DNA from: Euonymus europaeus
Taxonomy: Eukaryota > Streptophyta > Magnoliopsida > Celastrales > Celastraceae
Direction of reading: 5' to 3'
Assembly (NCBI GenBank): GCA_963580455.1
Contig: OY756957.1
Location: 26,566,501 to 26,630,500, forward strand
DNA length: 64,000 bases
The notes beneath the pieces are model-generated. The model did not search any database and was not told where the DNA came from. It saw only the letters and a program-made list of their open reading frames with translations. This document shows positions 11,394-25,080 of the stretch, one piece after another (within the stretch, counting starts at the first letter, position 1; the number at the start of each line of letters is the position of its first letter). The translations under genes and the position numbers were made by a program.

Positions 11394-14300
11394 CTAAACC
11401 AGTCGATGCTGGCGCAAACCCTTCCCAAAGTGGGGCTGCATCAACCGGATATACAAGCCATTCTTTGCCACCAAAGCATCATGGGTACCCTCTTCAACAA
11501 TTCGCCCTCCATTAAGAACCACAATGTTGTCAACATGCCTCATCATTGCAGTCCGATGTGCTATCAAAATTGTTGTTTTGTTCCCCATGATCAGCGTATC
11601 AAGTGCTTCCTGGATCACTCGGCTTGATTCAGATTCAACGGATGTGCTAGCTTCATCCAGTAACAAGATGGGTGCATTTTTCAGCACTACTCGAGCAATT
11701 GCAATTCTCTGTTTCTGTCCAGGAGTCAGGTCCACACCCCTCATACCCACATGAGTGTCATAACCGTGAGGCAAGCGGCTAATAAAGTGGTGGGCGTTTG
11801 CTATTCTTGCAGCCTCTTTCATCTCAGCTTCGCTAGCATTGTGTCGTGCATATATTATGTTTTCCCTTATAGTTGTTGAAAAAATAATGGGTTCCTGCTG
11901 AACAAGACCTAGGTGATTCCTCAACCATCTCAAATTATACAGTTTCAAGTCTCTTCCATCAAGAAGAACTTGTCCAGCAACTGGATCATAAAATCTCTCA
12001 ATCAACGATATTATAGTGCTTTTTCCGGATCCTGAAACTCCCACCACAGCTAAAGTCTGTCCCCCATTAACTTTAAGACTAAAATTGCTTAATACCAACA
12101 CCTCTGGATTATTTGGATAACAAAAATCAACATTCTTTAACTCAATGCTTCCATAGACATTAGCAGGCTTCAACGCTGAATTATCATCTGGATCAATCTT
12201 GGGCAACCGATCTATAATCTCAAATACTGAAATGAGTGATTTTCGCCGCTTAAGTATATATGGAGCCAATCCAAAAGGCTCCACCAGCGCAAAAGTAGCG
12301 AAAGAGAAAACCATGTACTCCTTGAGGGCTGTAGGAAGATCCATATACCCATTTTTGACAGAGATTGCAGTATACCAAAGGAGAAGAGCATTACATGCAA
12401 AAAGAAGAAACTGTGAAAAGCCAAATGCAAGCCCAATGGCCATCCCATGGAAAAAACTCTGAATGAATATTTTCTGCAATTGCAATCTATAGAGCTCCAT
12501 CACCTTGTTACTCGCACAGAAAGCTACAACAGTGTAAATGTTTCTAACAGCATCCTCAAGGACCAAGGAAGCCTTCCTGTGCAAGTCCTGGATGCCCCTT
12601 GAAAATCCAGCAAGCCATAATTTCTGCAATAGTAAATCCACAGCAACTCAGAATTTAAGAGGAAAAAAAAAAGGTATTCAACTATTTTTCATTACCAGGC
12701 AATGACAAAACAAAAGGCAAAACGACGGTTAAGAAATTGAAGGTGGGGATGACCAAAGGTTGAACCGAAGAAAAGAATGGAGTTGGAAACTTGTTCTTAC
12801 ATCGAAACACAGTAAGATGTTACACTGAAAAAGGAGCATTCGAAATGCAGACAGAAAATTGACAGGCTATATGTGCATTTTTAAATGGTGGTGCAGGGCC
12901 TCTCGGATTCTCACTGTGGATATAGGAGGCTATTATTCAGATGGGAAGACATTTCTATCATCTAAATGAGTGAATGACTTTTCGAGTTCAATACAATCAT
13001 AGAATGGATCTGAAGACATTTCTTTCATCTAAATGAGTGAATGACTTTTCGAGTTCAATACAATCATAGAATGGATCTGAAGACATTTTTATCATCTAAA
13101 TGAGTCAATGACTTTTTGAGTTCAATACAATCATAGAATAGATCTTGTCCAACATGCATGCGATTTCAGGTCAGGCATTTCTCTGACGATTGAGAAGGAA
13201 GCAGTCAATAGTCAAAAGAAACAAATCAGCAAATTGGTCAATGGAACTACAAAGTAACTCCACGAAACAGACTGTCCTATACTCCTATTTGCCTAATAAA
13301 ATATAAATCAGCAATAGGCATAAATGAACTGCCAGGTGAGTCTCACGCTGGAGAAAACAATCGGGATTAGGGAAAGTAAATCTGCTACCAGCACTGCAGT
13401 AGTGTTCACTTATCCCAAGGATAGTAGTGCTCACTTATCCCAAAATACAAAATTAAAAAAGGACTGTAGTGCTCCTAAGGGGAAGGGATAGACAACATAC
13501 TGGCACACGGGAAAAAACAACAAAGAAATCAAAGTCAAAAGTTTCTCAAAACACAAATCTTCTCAATTTATGGATAAGAAATGGGTATAATTGGAGCAGT
13601 TCAATGAAACATGTAGATAGGAAACAGCAAAAAATAGTGCTCCGCAATAAAAGATAAAAAATAATAATCAGAACAATAATAACAGTTCAAACTTGGAGCA
13701 ATTTTTATATGATTTCACATCAAACAGCAAGTAGAAGATGATCAAACCTGTGCAATGGCAGAAACAGTGAGAATTGGCAGGGTCGACAAAGCCACCAGTG
13801 CCAGACGCCACTCTAGCAACATACCTAAAAGGACGGCCACAATGACAGCAGTGCTATCCTGTATAAAAATTGAAAGTCGGTTGCTAAATGCAGCCCGCAC
13901 AAACGTAGCATCATTTGCCAAGCGCATGGACAAAGTATCTGCACTGTTCTCCTCCTCATCAAACCATCCAACTTCATTTCGTAGCATAGCTGCCCAACAT
14001 TGGGTGGCACAAATAAGGTAAGAACAAACACAGCATTGAGTTTTTTTTATGATAATATGAATAGACAGGGAAGGAATTTATGTACCAGAGAACATCATTC
14101 TTCTAACCCGTTCAGTCATCTTCTCCCCCATAATACCAAAGTAAAAATGCTGCAGAAAATTGGCAACCACTGTCACTATACCCATGCAGGCAATGATCAA
14201 GCACCATTTGTCTACCTCTTGCCGTGTGTGATGATGTTCACCAGTCTGATAATATGCTGTCACTATCAGTGCAATAACATAAGCAAAAAGTGGATTAAAA

Positions 14301-17300
14301 GAGCCAAAAATTGCAGCACCAATGCTTCCTAATAAAGCATACAGCCACTCTGCAAAACTAAGTTGTGCCAGTCTCCAAAATGATGGTGCTTTCCGCTCTG
14401 TATCCTTTGATTCCCTTGCATGGAACGGAATATCATCAGAGTGACTATGTGGTCGACTAAAAGTCTGGGAATGGGAACGTTCATTTTTTGGATCAGATGT
14501 CAAAAGGGGAGACACAGGTGACTCAGGATCCTCTGAACCATTTGATGTTTTCCGGTGTGCAGCCTGAACATCAATCTTGGGAAGCTCTGGCATTCTCATT
14601 TCAAAACTATCCTGTCTTTTTATTGATGGCTCCTCATCAGCTGTTTCCAAAGGCAGACCATTTTCCAGCATTTTCTCCGGAGGTGGACTAGGAGTCCTTG
14701 GTGATTCTATGGAGTTAAAAGCGCCATCTGTAGGTCGAAATATGCCAGGAATTCTCTGAAGAGAGGGAGACTTTACCAGTTTAGGGGACGATGGTTCTTG
14801 GAAGCTACGACTTGCTGAAGAATCCCTTTCAATCTGGAAAGCAGCGGTCTCATTGTAGTTTCTGACTGGCATCCTGAATAAGATAAAACAAAACACACGT
14901 TTTTTAAACAAAAAATTTATTGGCATTCCTAAAAACAAATAATCCTTTTTAGAAAACCAATATTGCAAAACTTAAAAATAATATTTCTCCAATTGATTTC
15001 CACATCATACCTCCTTGGAAGTTTTGCAGCTTCTTCAGATTTGAGCAGTTCCGCGTATAGGCCATCCAGGGTTAGTAATTCATCATGTGTTCCCATTTCA
15101 ACTAGCTGACCCTCCTCCATCACAGCTATGTAATCAGCATTCCTAATAAGACTAAGCCTTCTAGCTATTATTATTGTTGAGCATCCTAACATGAGAAGAT
15201 CCAGAGCCCCTTGAACAGCTCTTTCAGCTTCAAAGTCAAGCCCACCAGTAACCTCATCAAGCAACAAAATTGTTGGGTTTAAAAGTACAGCTCTGGCAAT
15301 AGAAAGTTTAATTTTCTGCTCTTCAGTCAGTGTTAAACCTGCCCTGCCAACCTGCATGCATAGGAATTAAATCCCAAAATGAATAATGATGAAATGAATC
15401 AACAAAAACGTAATACCAATATTCAATGCTCACAACTATGAGCTTGAGTTCCCTAAAACTCACGTGAGTGTCGTATCCTTTTTCAAGTGAGCTGATAAAT
15501 GTATGTGCATGTGCTATCTTAGCTGCCTCTTCAATCTGATCCAAAGTCGCATCTCGCCCATATGCAATATTATCTCTTATACTCAAACTTAGCAAAGCCG
15601 ATTCCTGCGTAACTAGTCCAATTTGACTTCTCAGCCATTCGAGTTTCAGGTTTTTTATATTTGCTCCATCCAGAAGCACTTCTCCTGCATCACAGAATTT
15701 GGAATTAATTGAGCCAACATGTAAAAGCAAAGTTCTTTAGATCCCCATGGATCTTTTAAGAAAAATTAGCACACATGCTGATAGCCTTAATTTACCCAAG
15801 ATACCTAGATTAGGATCATAAAACCGCTCCATCAGTGGAATAATACTGCTTTTACCAGAACCATTTCTGCCAACAAGTGCCACAGCTTTCTTAGCAGGTA
15901 CAGTCAGGTAAAATCCACTCAAGATAGGGATTTCAGGACGAGACAGGTAGCTAAAATATACATTCCGGAACTCAATATTTCCTTGCACAGATACTAGGGT
16001 ATTTCCATCTTGATTCACAATAGAGGATGACCTGCTTATCATCTCAAAAAGTCTATAAGCTGCAATTCGCCCTTGGTCAAATGAATAGAAGTTTGTTGCT
16101 GCTTGATTCAACCCACTGTAGCAAAAGATGAAAGGAATGAGGAGGAAGCTAAATTGATTTGCAGCATTAAGGAAGGCAAAGAAGTGGAAACTTACAGCCC
16201 ACTCAAAATTACAGCAAATAGGGCAGTTACTATTTCACCACCATGAGCTTTGCCATGTGTCACCAGAAACATTCCAACCCAAAGTTGTAAGGCACAAGAA
16301 CATATTGCCAGCCCATATGTAAATCCAAGCCCAAGTCCTTGCACAAGACTAATCAATATACCATATCTCAGAGTTGCTTGTAGAGATGTTGCATAAGAAT
16401 ACTTAGCCAGAGTTTCATTACTAAATGCATACAAAGTCCTAATATAAGAGACTGCCTGCATGGTATAAGAAAGTACTGCAATTTAGTATAAGTGAAGTAT
16501 GACACCTTCACAAAAGCCAGGTTGGATCCATAATCACATATCATTCTAGCACTCTTGCATTCTTTCGAATGCTAGCCAACTTAAAGAATACAGTTGTATA
16601 TTCAAGAAGCACAATAAAAACCAAAAAAAGTAAAGAACATTAAGAAACTGATCATACAAGTCTTTCTTTTTTTCTTGAGAGGCAAAAACGAAATATTGTT
16701 AATGAGGACGGTGTCAAGCAATTCCACCCCATATTAAAAAAACAAAGGAGAAAATATAAGATGTTCCACAAAACTGTAATAAATCTCTTCAATCAAATGC
16801 AACAAGGTAATATTATCAGCTGAAAACCATTACAACTAGGGGGAACCGTGTATACTCTACTCATTGGCAAATATAAGATAAATAAGTATTGTGACTGTCA
16901 TTTGAATACTCAGCTTTCCAAATACAATTATAAGATTAGAGTGTAAATATTTCCCATAGCATCCAATCAATTTAGCAGTTCAAAGGACAACAGTTCACAT
17001 CAACATTCAGAAGAGGAAAAAAGGCTAGTTAAGATGATTTCGAATTTCATATTCACGCAGCAGCAGATATGGTACCTAAGAACCACTGTTTGAAACACAA
17101 AAGAAAAAAATTGGATGCTCGAAATCAGAGTGGTGCACGGTGCATCTACAAGTTGAAAACATTATTTATACTAAATGAACCGGTAGATCAAGCGAATATG
17201 AATTAGGGGCAGGGTTTCAAGTGATGGTGAATGGAAACTGCCAAGCATGCTGCTTCCTCAGAAAAATTAAGGTAGGCACTAAACGGAGACAAACTATTAG

Positions 17301-20300
17301 ATGCAACTAGACATCTCGATTATAGTCCACACTATTCACTGCATATATTGTATTAAAAATACAACTAGTGGTGTGATGAGTATTTAGCGGAAGGCAAAAA
17401 TAACCCGCATATGGTTTACGTCAAAAAACAGACTTAAATGGGCTTTCACCATTATACCTATGAATAGCGTTATTATAAGCGAACTCAATTACAAGTCAAT
17501 ACCAAAACTAAATGTCTCACTTTCCCTAACAATGCGTCTAAGTAAACCACTCAACCTACGATGAATCACTCAGATTTACAATCTGTGCAGTTGAAACCCA
17601 ATCAGAAGCATCGCCATAATTTCTAGAGCCGTCATCATCATCTGAGCTTTTATAGTTTTATCCCAAAAGTTTTGAGCCGACTACATGAGTCTACGAGAAA
17701 ATCAACAGAACACTACATGTATTTGTTTCCTCAATTCGTTTCTATCTAGGATCATACATTCATCAACTGCTATTAAATTAGTTTTGAGCCGGCCACATGA
17801 GTCTATGAGAAAATCAACGAAACACTAGGTGTATTCGTTTTCTCCATTCATTTCTATCTAGGATCATACATTCATCAACTACTATTAAATCTACATTCTT
17901 TCTTACTACATCAAGCCATGTCATTTTAGGTCTTCCTCTTCGCTTTCTACTCTCTCCTATAGAAATTATCTCGATTTTCCTCATCGTCACACAGCTATTT
18001 ATTTGTTGAACATGTCCATACCATCTTAAATGGTGTTCTCACAACTTATCTTCAATTGGTGCTACTCTTACCTTAGATCTAATAATCTCATTTCTTATCA
18101 TGTTTTTCTTCATGTGATCAAACATTGAATGAAGCATTCACATTTTTGCTATATGCATTTTTTTGGATATATTTTCTCTTAATAGCCCAACACTCAGACC
18201 CATACATCGTTGCAGATCTTGTAGTGGACCTATAGAATTTTTGTTCAACCTTAAAGAAATCCTTCGATCACATAAAACACCGGATGCACTCCTCCACTTC
18301 ACACTTCATCTACTTGTTTTTAATCTTATTAACTGCATCTATACTAATGCCTCCATTATCATAGAAAATTGAGCCAAAGATATTTAAAAACATTACCTTT
18401 TGTTACTTTTTTGCCATATGTATTGATCATTTGTTCGTTTCTTTGTCTGATCTTACTAAACTTACATTTCATATATTTTATTTTAACCTCCTTAAATTAA
18501 ATCCTTTAGACTCTAAAGCTTAACTCCATATCACCAGTTTTCAGTTAACTCTCAATATTGTCTCATCCACTCACACTATATTATTCGCAAACATGTACAA
18601 AGATACCTCACCTTAGAGAATATGTCGTGTGCGTTCATCCATCACTATAACAGAAAAAAACAGGCTAAGTACCGACCATTGGTGCAAACTTATTGTAATG
18701 AAAATGTACCTTGTAACTCCTTCATTAATCCTAAAACTAGCTATGACTTCTTCACACATCTCCTTGATCATAGTAATATAACTAATCGAGATTCCTCTCC
18801 TCTAAAATCCACCACATTAGTTCCCTAGGCACCCTATCCTATGTCTTCTCCAAGTTTATAAAATATTAAATGGAGATATTTTTCTTTTTTTGTCTATATT
18901 TTTCCACAAGTCCCCCTAATAAAAATATTGCATCCCTTTTAGTGACTTAATAGTCTTAATTGCAAAATCCATATCTTTCAGTGATCTGTCCGTACTTTAC
19001 CCGTTATTTTTCAGCAACAAAGCTACACTGGAACATATAAATACTCGATCAAATGACAAACCACAGCTCTTCTCCATGCAAAACTGAAAAAATATCAGTT
19101 AAAATTACCATGTACATATTAGACTACATACAATAGCGACTGAAATAAATAAATTTATCGCCTTCAACAATGGCTTCAGCTATGCACAATAAGTCTGAAC
19201 ATTGGAATGAGTAATGACACGCCATAACTTAGAAACAAAAAAACATCACTTCAAATAAGAGGACCTAAGAATGTGCATCTACTGATCTACATCAGCAACA
19301 ACAAATGTGCACATGGGTATATCAATTATGACCCAAGAAATCGAATTTTTATCAACCCAAGGAGCAGCAATGAAAAATTATGCCAAGGAATTCATTCAAA
19401 AAGTCCCATGATATGAACGCTGGAAAACAAAAGTCACCCATCTGCAGATCACAAGAAATTACAGACAAAAAAGTTAAATGAATAAATAAATAAAAACCTG
19501 TTCGGCAATGCTAGCTGCTTCAGCATATGCATCTTGAATATTCTCCGCAAGCCTATGGAGAAAGATATTTGATATACCTCCAGCAGCAACAATGAATGGG
19601 CCAGTGGCCAACGTTATGAGCGCAATCTGCCAGCAGTTGACAAATCCAATAACAAGACCACCGAAAAAGGTAGCCATGTTATGAATATAGTTTCCAACCT
19701 GTGTCATCAAAGGCCAATCAACAGAATAAGCATCCTACGGACAAGCACTTAAAGTAAATTTTCAACAGCTTAGATCTAAACTTACCTTTTCACTCAAAGC
19801 AGACTGAATAAGCAGCACATCACTCAACACTTGGCTCACAATATCCCCATTGTTCCCATAGGTGTCGAAAAAACTCATGTCCTGATTAAGTAATACTTGA
19901 ACATAATTTGATCGGATAACAGCCGTCTGACGTTCTCCAGTAAGAATCCAGCACGAAACCTCTATCACAGAGAGAAAACATCTATTGCCACAAATAAGAG
20001 ACAGACAATAATAAAATAGAGGTATAAAAATGTACATAGCAAATGCTAAACTTTACCAATCCAACCAGCAGCAAAAACACCCACGGCTATGTGTACAATG
20101 GCTAAAGAAAGCTGCAGAAGAAAAATAAAATAAACAGTTAGATAAAGTAAGGTTCGTGCTTCTATTTCCCCATTTCAACTTCCCAAGTCATTAAGCACTT
20201 CCAAAACCCTATGAAGCACAAAATATCCTCCAAAAAGAAAGTGAAAACTGTAAAGAATAGGAAAAATTCAAGTCCTTATGATACTAAACCTCCTGGCAAA

Positions 20301-23234
20301 CAAAACTCTTCCTCCCGAAAAAATTAGTTTTAGTAATTACAATCAGTGTAATCTGATGTTTTGCTGCCACTTGAAACTATTAGGTAGTTATCTCATTTGG
20401 AACATCACTATGGTGATTAGAGTTATGTCTCTGTTGATTTGGTCAGTTTGTGGAAGCACAAAGTTAAGGATTAGATTGGATCATTGGTGCATAAGTTATC
20501 CAATACACGTGATTGCATAAATTATGGCATGTCACATAACTTAAGGGATATGCATGATTATTTCCTAAGTTGGAGTAATATTATCATTCAATAATCCATA
20601 TTTGGCTCTCTGATATATGTAAATATATCATACTGCATCAATGAAAAAAGAATGAAATTCTCCACGATTTTCTTCCCCATTTCATCTCTCTTCTTTCAAC
20701 ATGGTATCTCAGAGACATTCTGGTCCGAAAGAACTTCCAGCCCACTACGTGATCTTTAGTCTAATCTCCGCCATTTTTAGATGAAAAGTAGATCGGCCCT
20801 ATTAGAGTGATTCTAGCCCTCTATTTTTTTTTCTTCTTTTCGGGCTGCCCAGACACCCATTGGTTATTCATGATGGCGCTCCAGCAAAGACATGTTGGTA
20901 TGTTCCTTTACCAACAGAGTTTTCCCTACATTAATGGAAGGTCTTTTTTTGGCTGACTGTTTTGGGACAATAAAGCTGCTGTTAGCATTGCACACAATCC
21001 AGTCCAATACAACCAAACAAAACATATTGAAACAGACAGACACCTTATAAGTACCATCTTCCACTCATTCTTAGACAAGTTGGGCATGCACGATATCCCC
21101 ACCTCAGCTTGAAGGGGAGTGTTGATTTGGTCAGACTTTGGAAGCACAAAGTTAGGGATTAGATTGGATCCTTGGTGCAAGTTATGTCATAAGCATAATT
21201 GCATAAATTATGACATATCACATAAGTCATGGGATACGCATGATTATTTCCTAAGTTGGAGTGATATTATGATTCCAGATTTGGCTCTTGTGTATATCAC
21301 ACTGCATCAATGAAAAATAATGAAATTCTCCAAAATTTTCTTTTCTGCTTCATCTTTCTCTTCTTTCAACAGTCTCTTATTTGAAGGGGAAAGAAAGGAT
21401 TAAAAATAGTATGTCTACAATTTCTAAACTTCATTGTCAAAGAAACCTACATTTCATCAATCAAAGTGGCATTTGCATCTTCCCTATTGAACTTGTTATG
21501 CAAGCCTGGGGAAGGGAAGGAAATATGAAGAATGAAATATTTACACTAACATATATTCCCTCAATGAAAGAGCCTATAGAGAGTGTGCAAGGAAAAATAT
21601 TATGATCGCAAAACAAACCAATTCCTTATGCGGAAGGCTATGCTTGGAAATAGTAAGCTCGCTGTGCTAAATACTCCAGCAAAGCAGGTATCTCCTTCCT
21701 GTATAAAGTTCAATAGCTGTAGTACAAGATAAACCTAATTTGAACTTTATCCATGAGGTAACATTCCATTTAATAGCTAGGAGGAAAAGCATAATGAAAC
21801 CAGATAAATTTCATATTTTACACTATAAGTTTAACACTAGCTCCTGAAACAGTAAATTTTACCTCTGCTCGACCAAACTCGATACATAAACCTTAAGGAA
21901 ATGGGATATATTCAAGGTAAAGAAAGCAAAATATCCTAGGACTGAACTTTAATTCTCTCCCGTTACCCTATTTATTTGAGCAATGGATAAATAGATAATA
22001 CACCAATAAACCAGTGATCCTATTTTCTCTTCTAACAATTCAAAGTGAATGTTAAATGTTTTCCTAGCATTCAATACAGAGTTCCCAAGCCACATCAATG
22101 TCTAGAATCTGGAAAGGAATATATTCCTTAACAGAATTCCCTCAATCTCCTAAGATATAGTTAAAGCGTTTCTGCCTCAGAAGTTAACTTACAATCGCGT
22201 TCCTGACATGGTGGGCTAAAACTAATGAAATGGCACTCTCAAGGCATAAGAAGTAATGCAAGGCACGGATTCAGTACTCCTGATAGACTAAACCATTATC
22301 AATATCCACATCAGAGTCTCAGATTTGTAATGTCTCTAAACTATATAACATTACATTTAAATTTTAGTAGCTAAAACATTAAAAGAAAAAAAGAAACCAA
22401 CACCAAGGCTCTCACAGTGATGGTGGTTCTGGGAAAAGCACATGTTCACCCCACCATAGGTAATTTAAGTGGTTTAAACTCAACTGCAATGAAGTAACCT
22501 AACCACTAACCAAGGTTCAATATTTAATAAAATCTGAATCTGAATCTGAAATATAAATATTAGCTCTAAGATGATGACTCCCACCAATGCACAACCATTG
22601 CCAAGGCAGAAATTCTATTCCTCAGGGTAAGAATAATAAAATCCTTGGGACTCAAGAAAACTATTCCACTCCTTTTTAGTGTCAAACGCGGTACCCCGTG
22701 ATTTTATGTGCCCAGTAGAAAATTCCATGGCTGATTAACAACTGAAACATCGCTAATCAAGCTCAGGGAAAAAGCAATGAAACAGACTACTGCATCTCAA
22801 ATTCGGAGAAACAGAATTCAAAAAGTTATAAAACAACAGATACTTACTTCTTTGAATCTCTCAAATTGTTCCTCCTGTCTGTCGGGACCAATCCTAAGAA
22901 TCTGGACAATCTTTGCAAAGTAGTGCAAGTAAACAACAAGAGCAGTGCCATGGGCAGCCGCTGCAAGCGATCCTATCACCATGAGCACCCAGTCAAGTCG
23001 GTCAGCGCAGGCAAAGAGCTTCGAGAAAGGCACAGCAGCTGGTGGTGGCTCCATTTCCTCAGGCTCCTCGATCTCCTCTTCGACCTCCACCTGTGCCCCT
23101 TGCCCAGTTCCCCCCTCTGCGCTCACATCCAAATACGGCGAAGGAGACTCCGGTGGCTCCGAGACCTCAGACACCGGCGTTAACGGCTGTATGTGCGGCG
23201 GAGACCACCCGAACAACCCTCTAGATATCATCAT
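11394..23234 (-). CDS. ABCB20: full-size ABC transporter, ABCB6/ABCB20 type (P-glycoprotein)
   Basis: Eleven exons on the minus strand: 22848-23234, 20057-20111, 19786-19961, 19498-19698, 16196-16455, 15805-16115, 15464-15684, 15011-15351, 14086-14873, 13748-13989 and 11394-12623. GT-AG introns join into 1403 aa. The N-terminus MMISRGLFGWSPPHIQPLTP and the acidic stretch are diagnostic of the ABCB6/20 pair. Order: TMD1, NBD1 (Walker A GRNGSGKS ~442, Walker B TILLLDE ~568), a Ser/Pro-rich linker from ~651, TMD2, NBD2 (Walker A GVSGSGKS ~1201, Walker B PILLLDE ~1325). ABC signatures deviate: LTEEQ in NBD1, LTPGQ in NBD2. Family knowledge: plasma-membrane ABCBs of this group are implicated in auxin transport; the substrate cannot be read here. 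ABCB6 is the alternative symbol. Introns 1 and 4 are long and hold transposons. Confidence 0.95.
12945..13145. repeat. 67-bp tandem repeat, three copies, ABCB intron 10
   Basis: Units start at 12945, 13012 and 13079; they are nearly identical, with the third carrying a few substitutions. They lie wholly inside the intron between exons 10 and 11 and have no visible splice function. Confidence 0.85.
17640..19000 (-). mobile_element. degenerate LINE fragment in ABCB intron 4
   Basis: Read on the minus strand with several frameshifts, this encodes the 3' half of a non-LTR retrotransposon ORF2. Recognisable parts are a reverse transcriptase piece like DRVPRELMWW (about 18810-18850), YGSECWAIKRKY (about 18165-18210), HLRWYGHVQ (about 18010-18040) and RGRPKMTWLDVVRK (about 17900-17940). 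The 3' end (about 17660-17780) is partly duplicated about 118 bp apart. It lies in the same orientation as the gene. An RTE-type origin is my guess. Confidence 0.75.
20432..21371 (+). mobile_element. internally deleted copia with LTRs, PBS and TSD, ABCB intron 1
   Basis: LTRs at 20432-20701 and 21120-21371 both begin TGTTGATTTGGTCA and end TTTCAACA. A primer-binding-like TGGTATCTCAGAG follows the first LTR at once, and a purine tract (GAAGGGGAG) precedes the second. The 418-bp interior keeps an RNase H scrap with the segments AHNPVQ and TKHIET near 20985-21035 and an LDKLGMHDIP-type tail near 21075-21105. The 5-bp TSD GTCTC is perfect (20427-20431 and 21372-21376). The element is antisense to the ABCB gene and non-autonomous. 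Confidence 0.92.
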
Positions 23235-25080
23235 CTTCGCTGACTCCCCTCAAAAAACTCACGAAAACCCTAGTTACTCCTCTAAATTTAGCAGATCCGC
23301 TAAATTTAGAGGCACAATCTTATTCCCACTTCTTGTTCTTGCTTTCTCCAGCTCTTCGCAATTCTAGAAAGCCGATGCTTCGTAGAAGCAGACCCGGTCA
23401 AAAGAGGCGGGAGCTAGGATGAAACAAAGAGAAAGAGATAAACTCAGCCGCCGAGAGATAACAAAAAAGGGTGTTCGCGATTCCGAAATTCCGTTTCTGT
23501 TGTTGGAACGTCTCTTGCTTGTTTATGTTTGAGAGTTTTGTACGGCAGAAGCGAAACTGATAACAGGTGGAGAAACTGTTTTCGTCGTTAGGTTAACGGT
23601 CATAGCCGGCTATAAGAGTTATGTCGGTTACAGTCACCGGCGTTCGAAGCAAATTAAATGAACAAGTTTTTTTTCTTCAAAAATTTGTGTACGTTAGAGG
23701 GGCATATAGGTAAATTGATGGAAGTCTCGTGTTGATATCAGCGTCTACAGCTGTTTATATGGTAGTTTGAATTTGTAATTTTAGGTATGTTTGAAAGAGC
23801 GTCTATACTCTATCTTGATAGACTATAAGCTATCGTAAAACGTAAAAGCTAAAAGTATTTGAAAGTATGTCTGACAGAGTATAAACTAACTTATACTCTG
23901 TACCAAACATGCTCATTGTTCATATTCTATTAGACATATTCTCTAACAAACAGGATATGATCAATTTCTCTCTAGAGATCAGTTTATACTTTATTAGAGA
24001 TATTATAGGATTTAGGTAAAAATGTTTGGTTATCTAATATGAAGACGACACGTGTATGTTTGTGAAAAAAGTGGATTAGAGTGTTTGGACGATATGCTAA
24101 AATAATAACAAATTAATGGGTTTTTGAAGACATCATTGGGTATGTGCATGGCTGGCTTCTTTATTTGCCAGTGCATTTGCTCTGTTTCCTGGGAGTTCTT
24201 TCTTTCTTCCTTTTCTATATTCACAGCACACAACAAATCTAGATAGATAGTACGGGGCATAGCAAAGATCAATCCTTTGTAGGGGTATCTTTATTCTTTA
24301 GGCCATCACTAAAAAGTGGCACACTTTCATCACGACAGAGGAACATGCCACGCAGCTGAAAGTAGTATTGCTGGGGCAAAAAAAAAAGCAGTGCTTTCAC
24401 AAATTAGCTATTATTGGTAACATTTTTAGTCACATATAAAAAGTGGTATGGTCCTAGGCTCGTAGCACATGTGGGCTTAGTATGATGATTTGAATTTACG
24501 ATCTCCCACGATTGTAAAGAGTTTATTGTTTATCATCTCACTTTGTGATAATATGACTACATGCATTCACTTTGTGAAAATCATGCAAACAATACAAGCA
24601 ACACAATCATTGAAAGGTACTTTAGATAGAAAAGTAGCCAAATTAAGGCAAAACAAATCTATGGACTCTATCATAGATTTTAAATAAGAAATTTCCATGA
24701 ATTAATGGTTGCTTTGAAGTTAAAAGAAATAATCATTAATGGAAATCCGTAAAAATGGTGTAAACAATAATATAATGTTTATATAAACCATAAAATACAC
24801 TTCCTTTAAAAAAAGGTTTTGATTTTGTGGATGCAAAAATTAGGTTTTTCGAAAAGTATTGTGCACTTTAAACCCTTTTTAAAATATTTCAACCTATTCA
24901 AATCCAGATCCATTTAAGCCATACCCATAAGTGCCTTTTAACAAGCAGCAATAATTGAGGTGTACTAGTAGTTGTAGACTACTGATCTTCTCAAAGTCCC
25001 ATGTCTGCTTCTCGAGGGGAGAACATATCTTGAAGAGTCCAACCATGGCCTTACATAGATGCCAAGAAGAATTACCAACA
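23235..25080. other. ABCB 5' leader and upstream region
   Basis: The 5' UTR and promoter of the ABCB gene lie in the first few hundred bases (a CT-rich leader, read on the minus strand). A palindrome-rich stretch near 23780-24030 (repeated motifs such as TATACTCT and its complement) looks like an old inverted-repeat element, but its ends could not be fixed. No other gene is seen. Confidence 0.45.

Noticed and set aside
12212..12448. Second minus-strand ORF inside ABCB exon 11
   Set aside because: Alternative frame of the NBD2 exon.
23780..24030. MITE upstream of the ABCB gene
   Set aside because: Many inverted TATACTCT-like motifs, but no defined ends or TSD.
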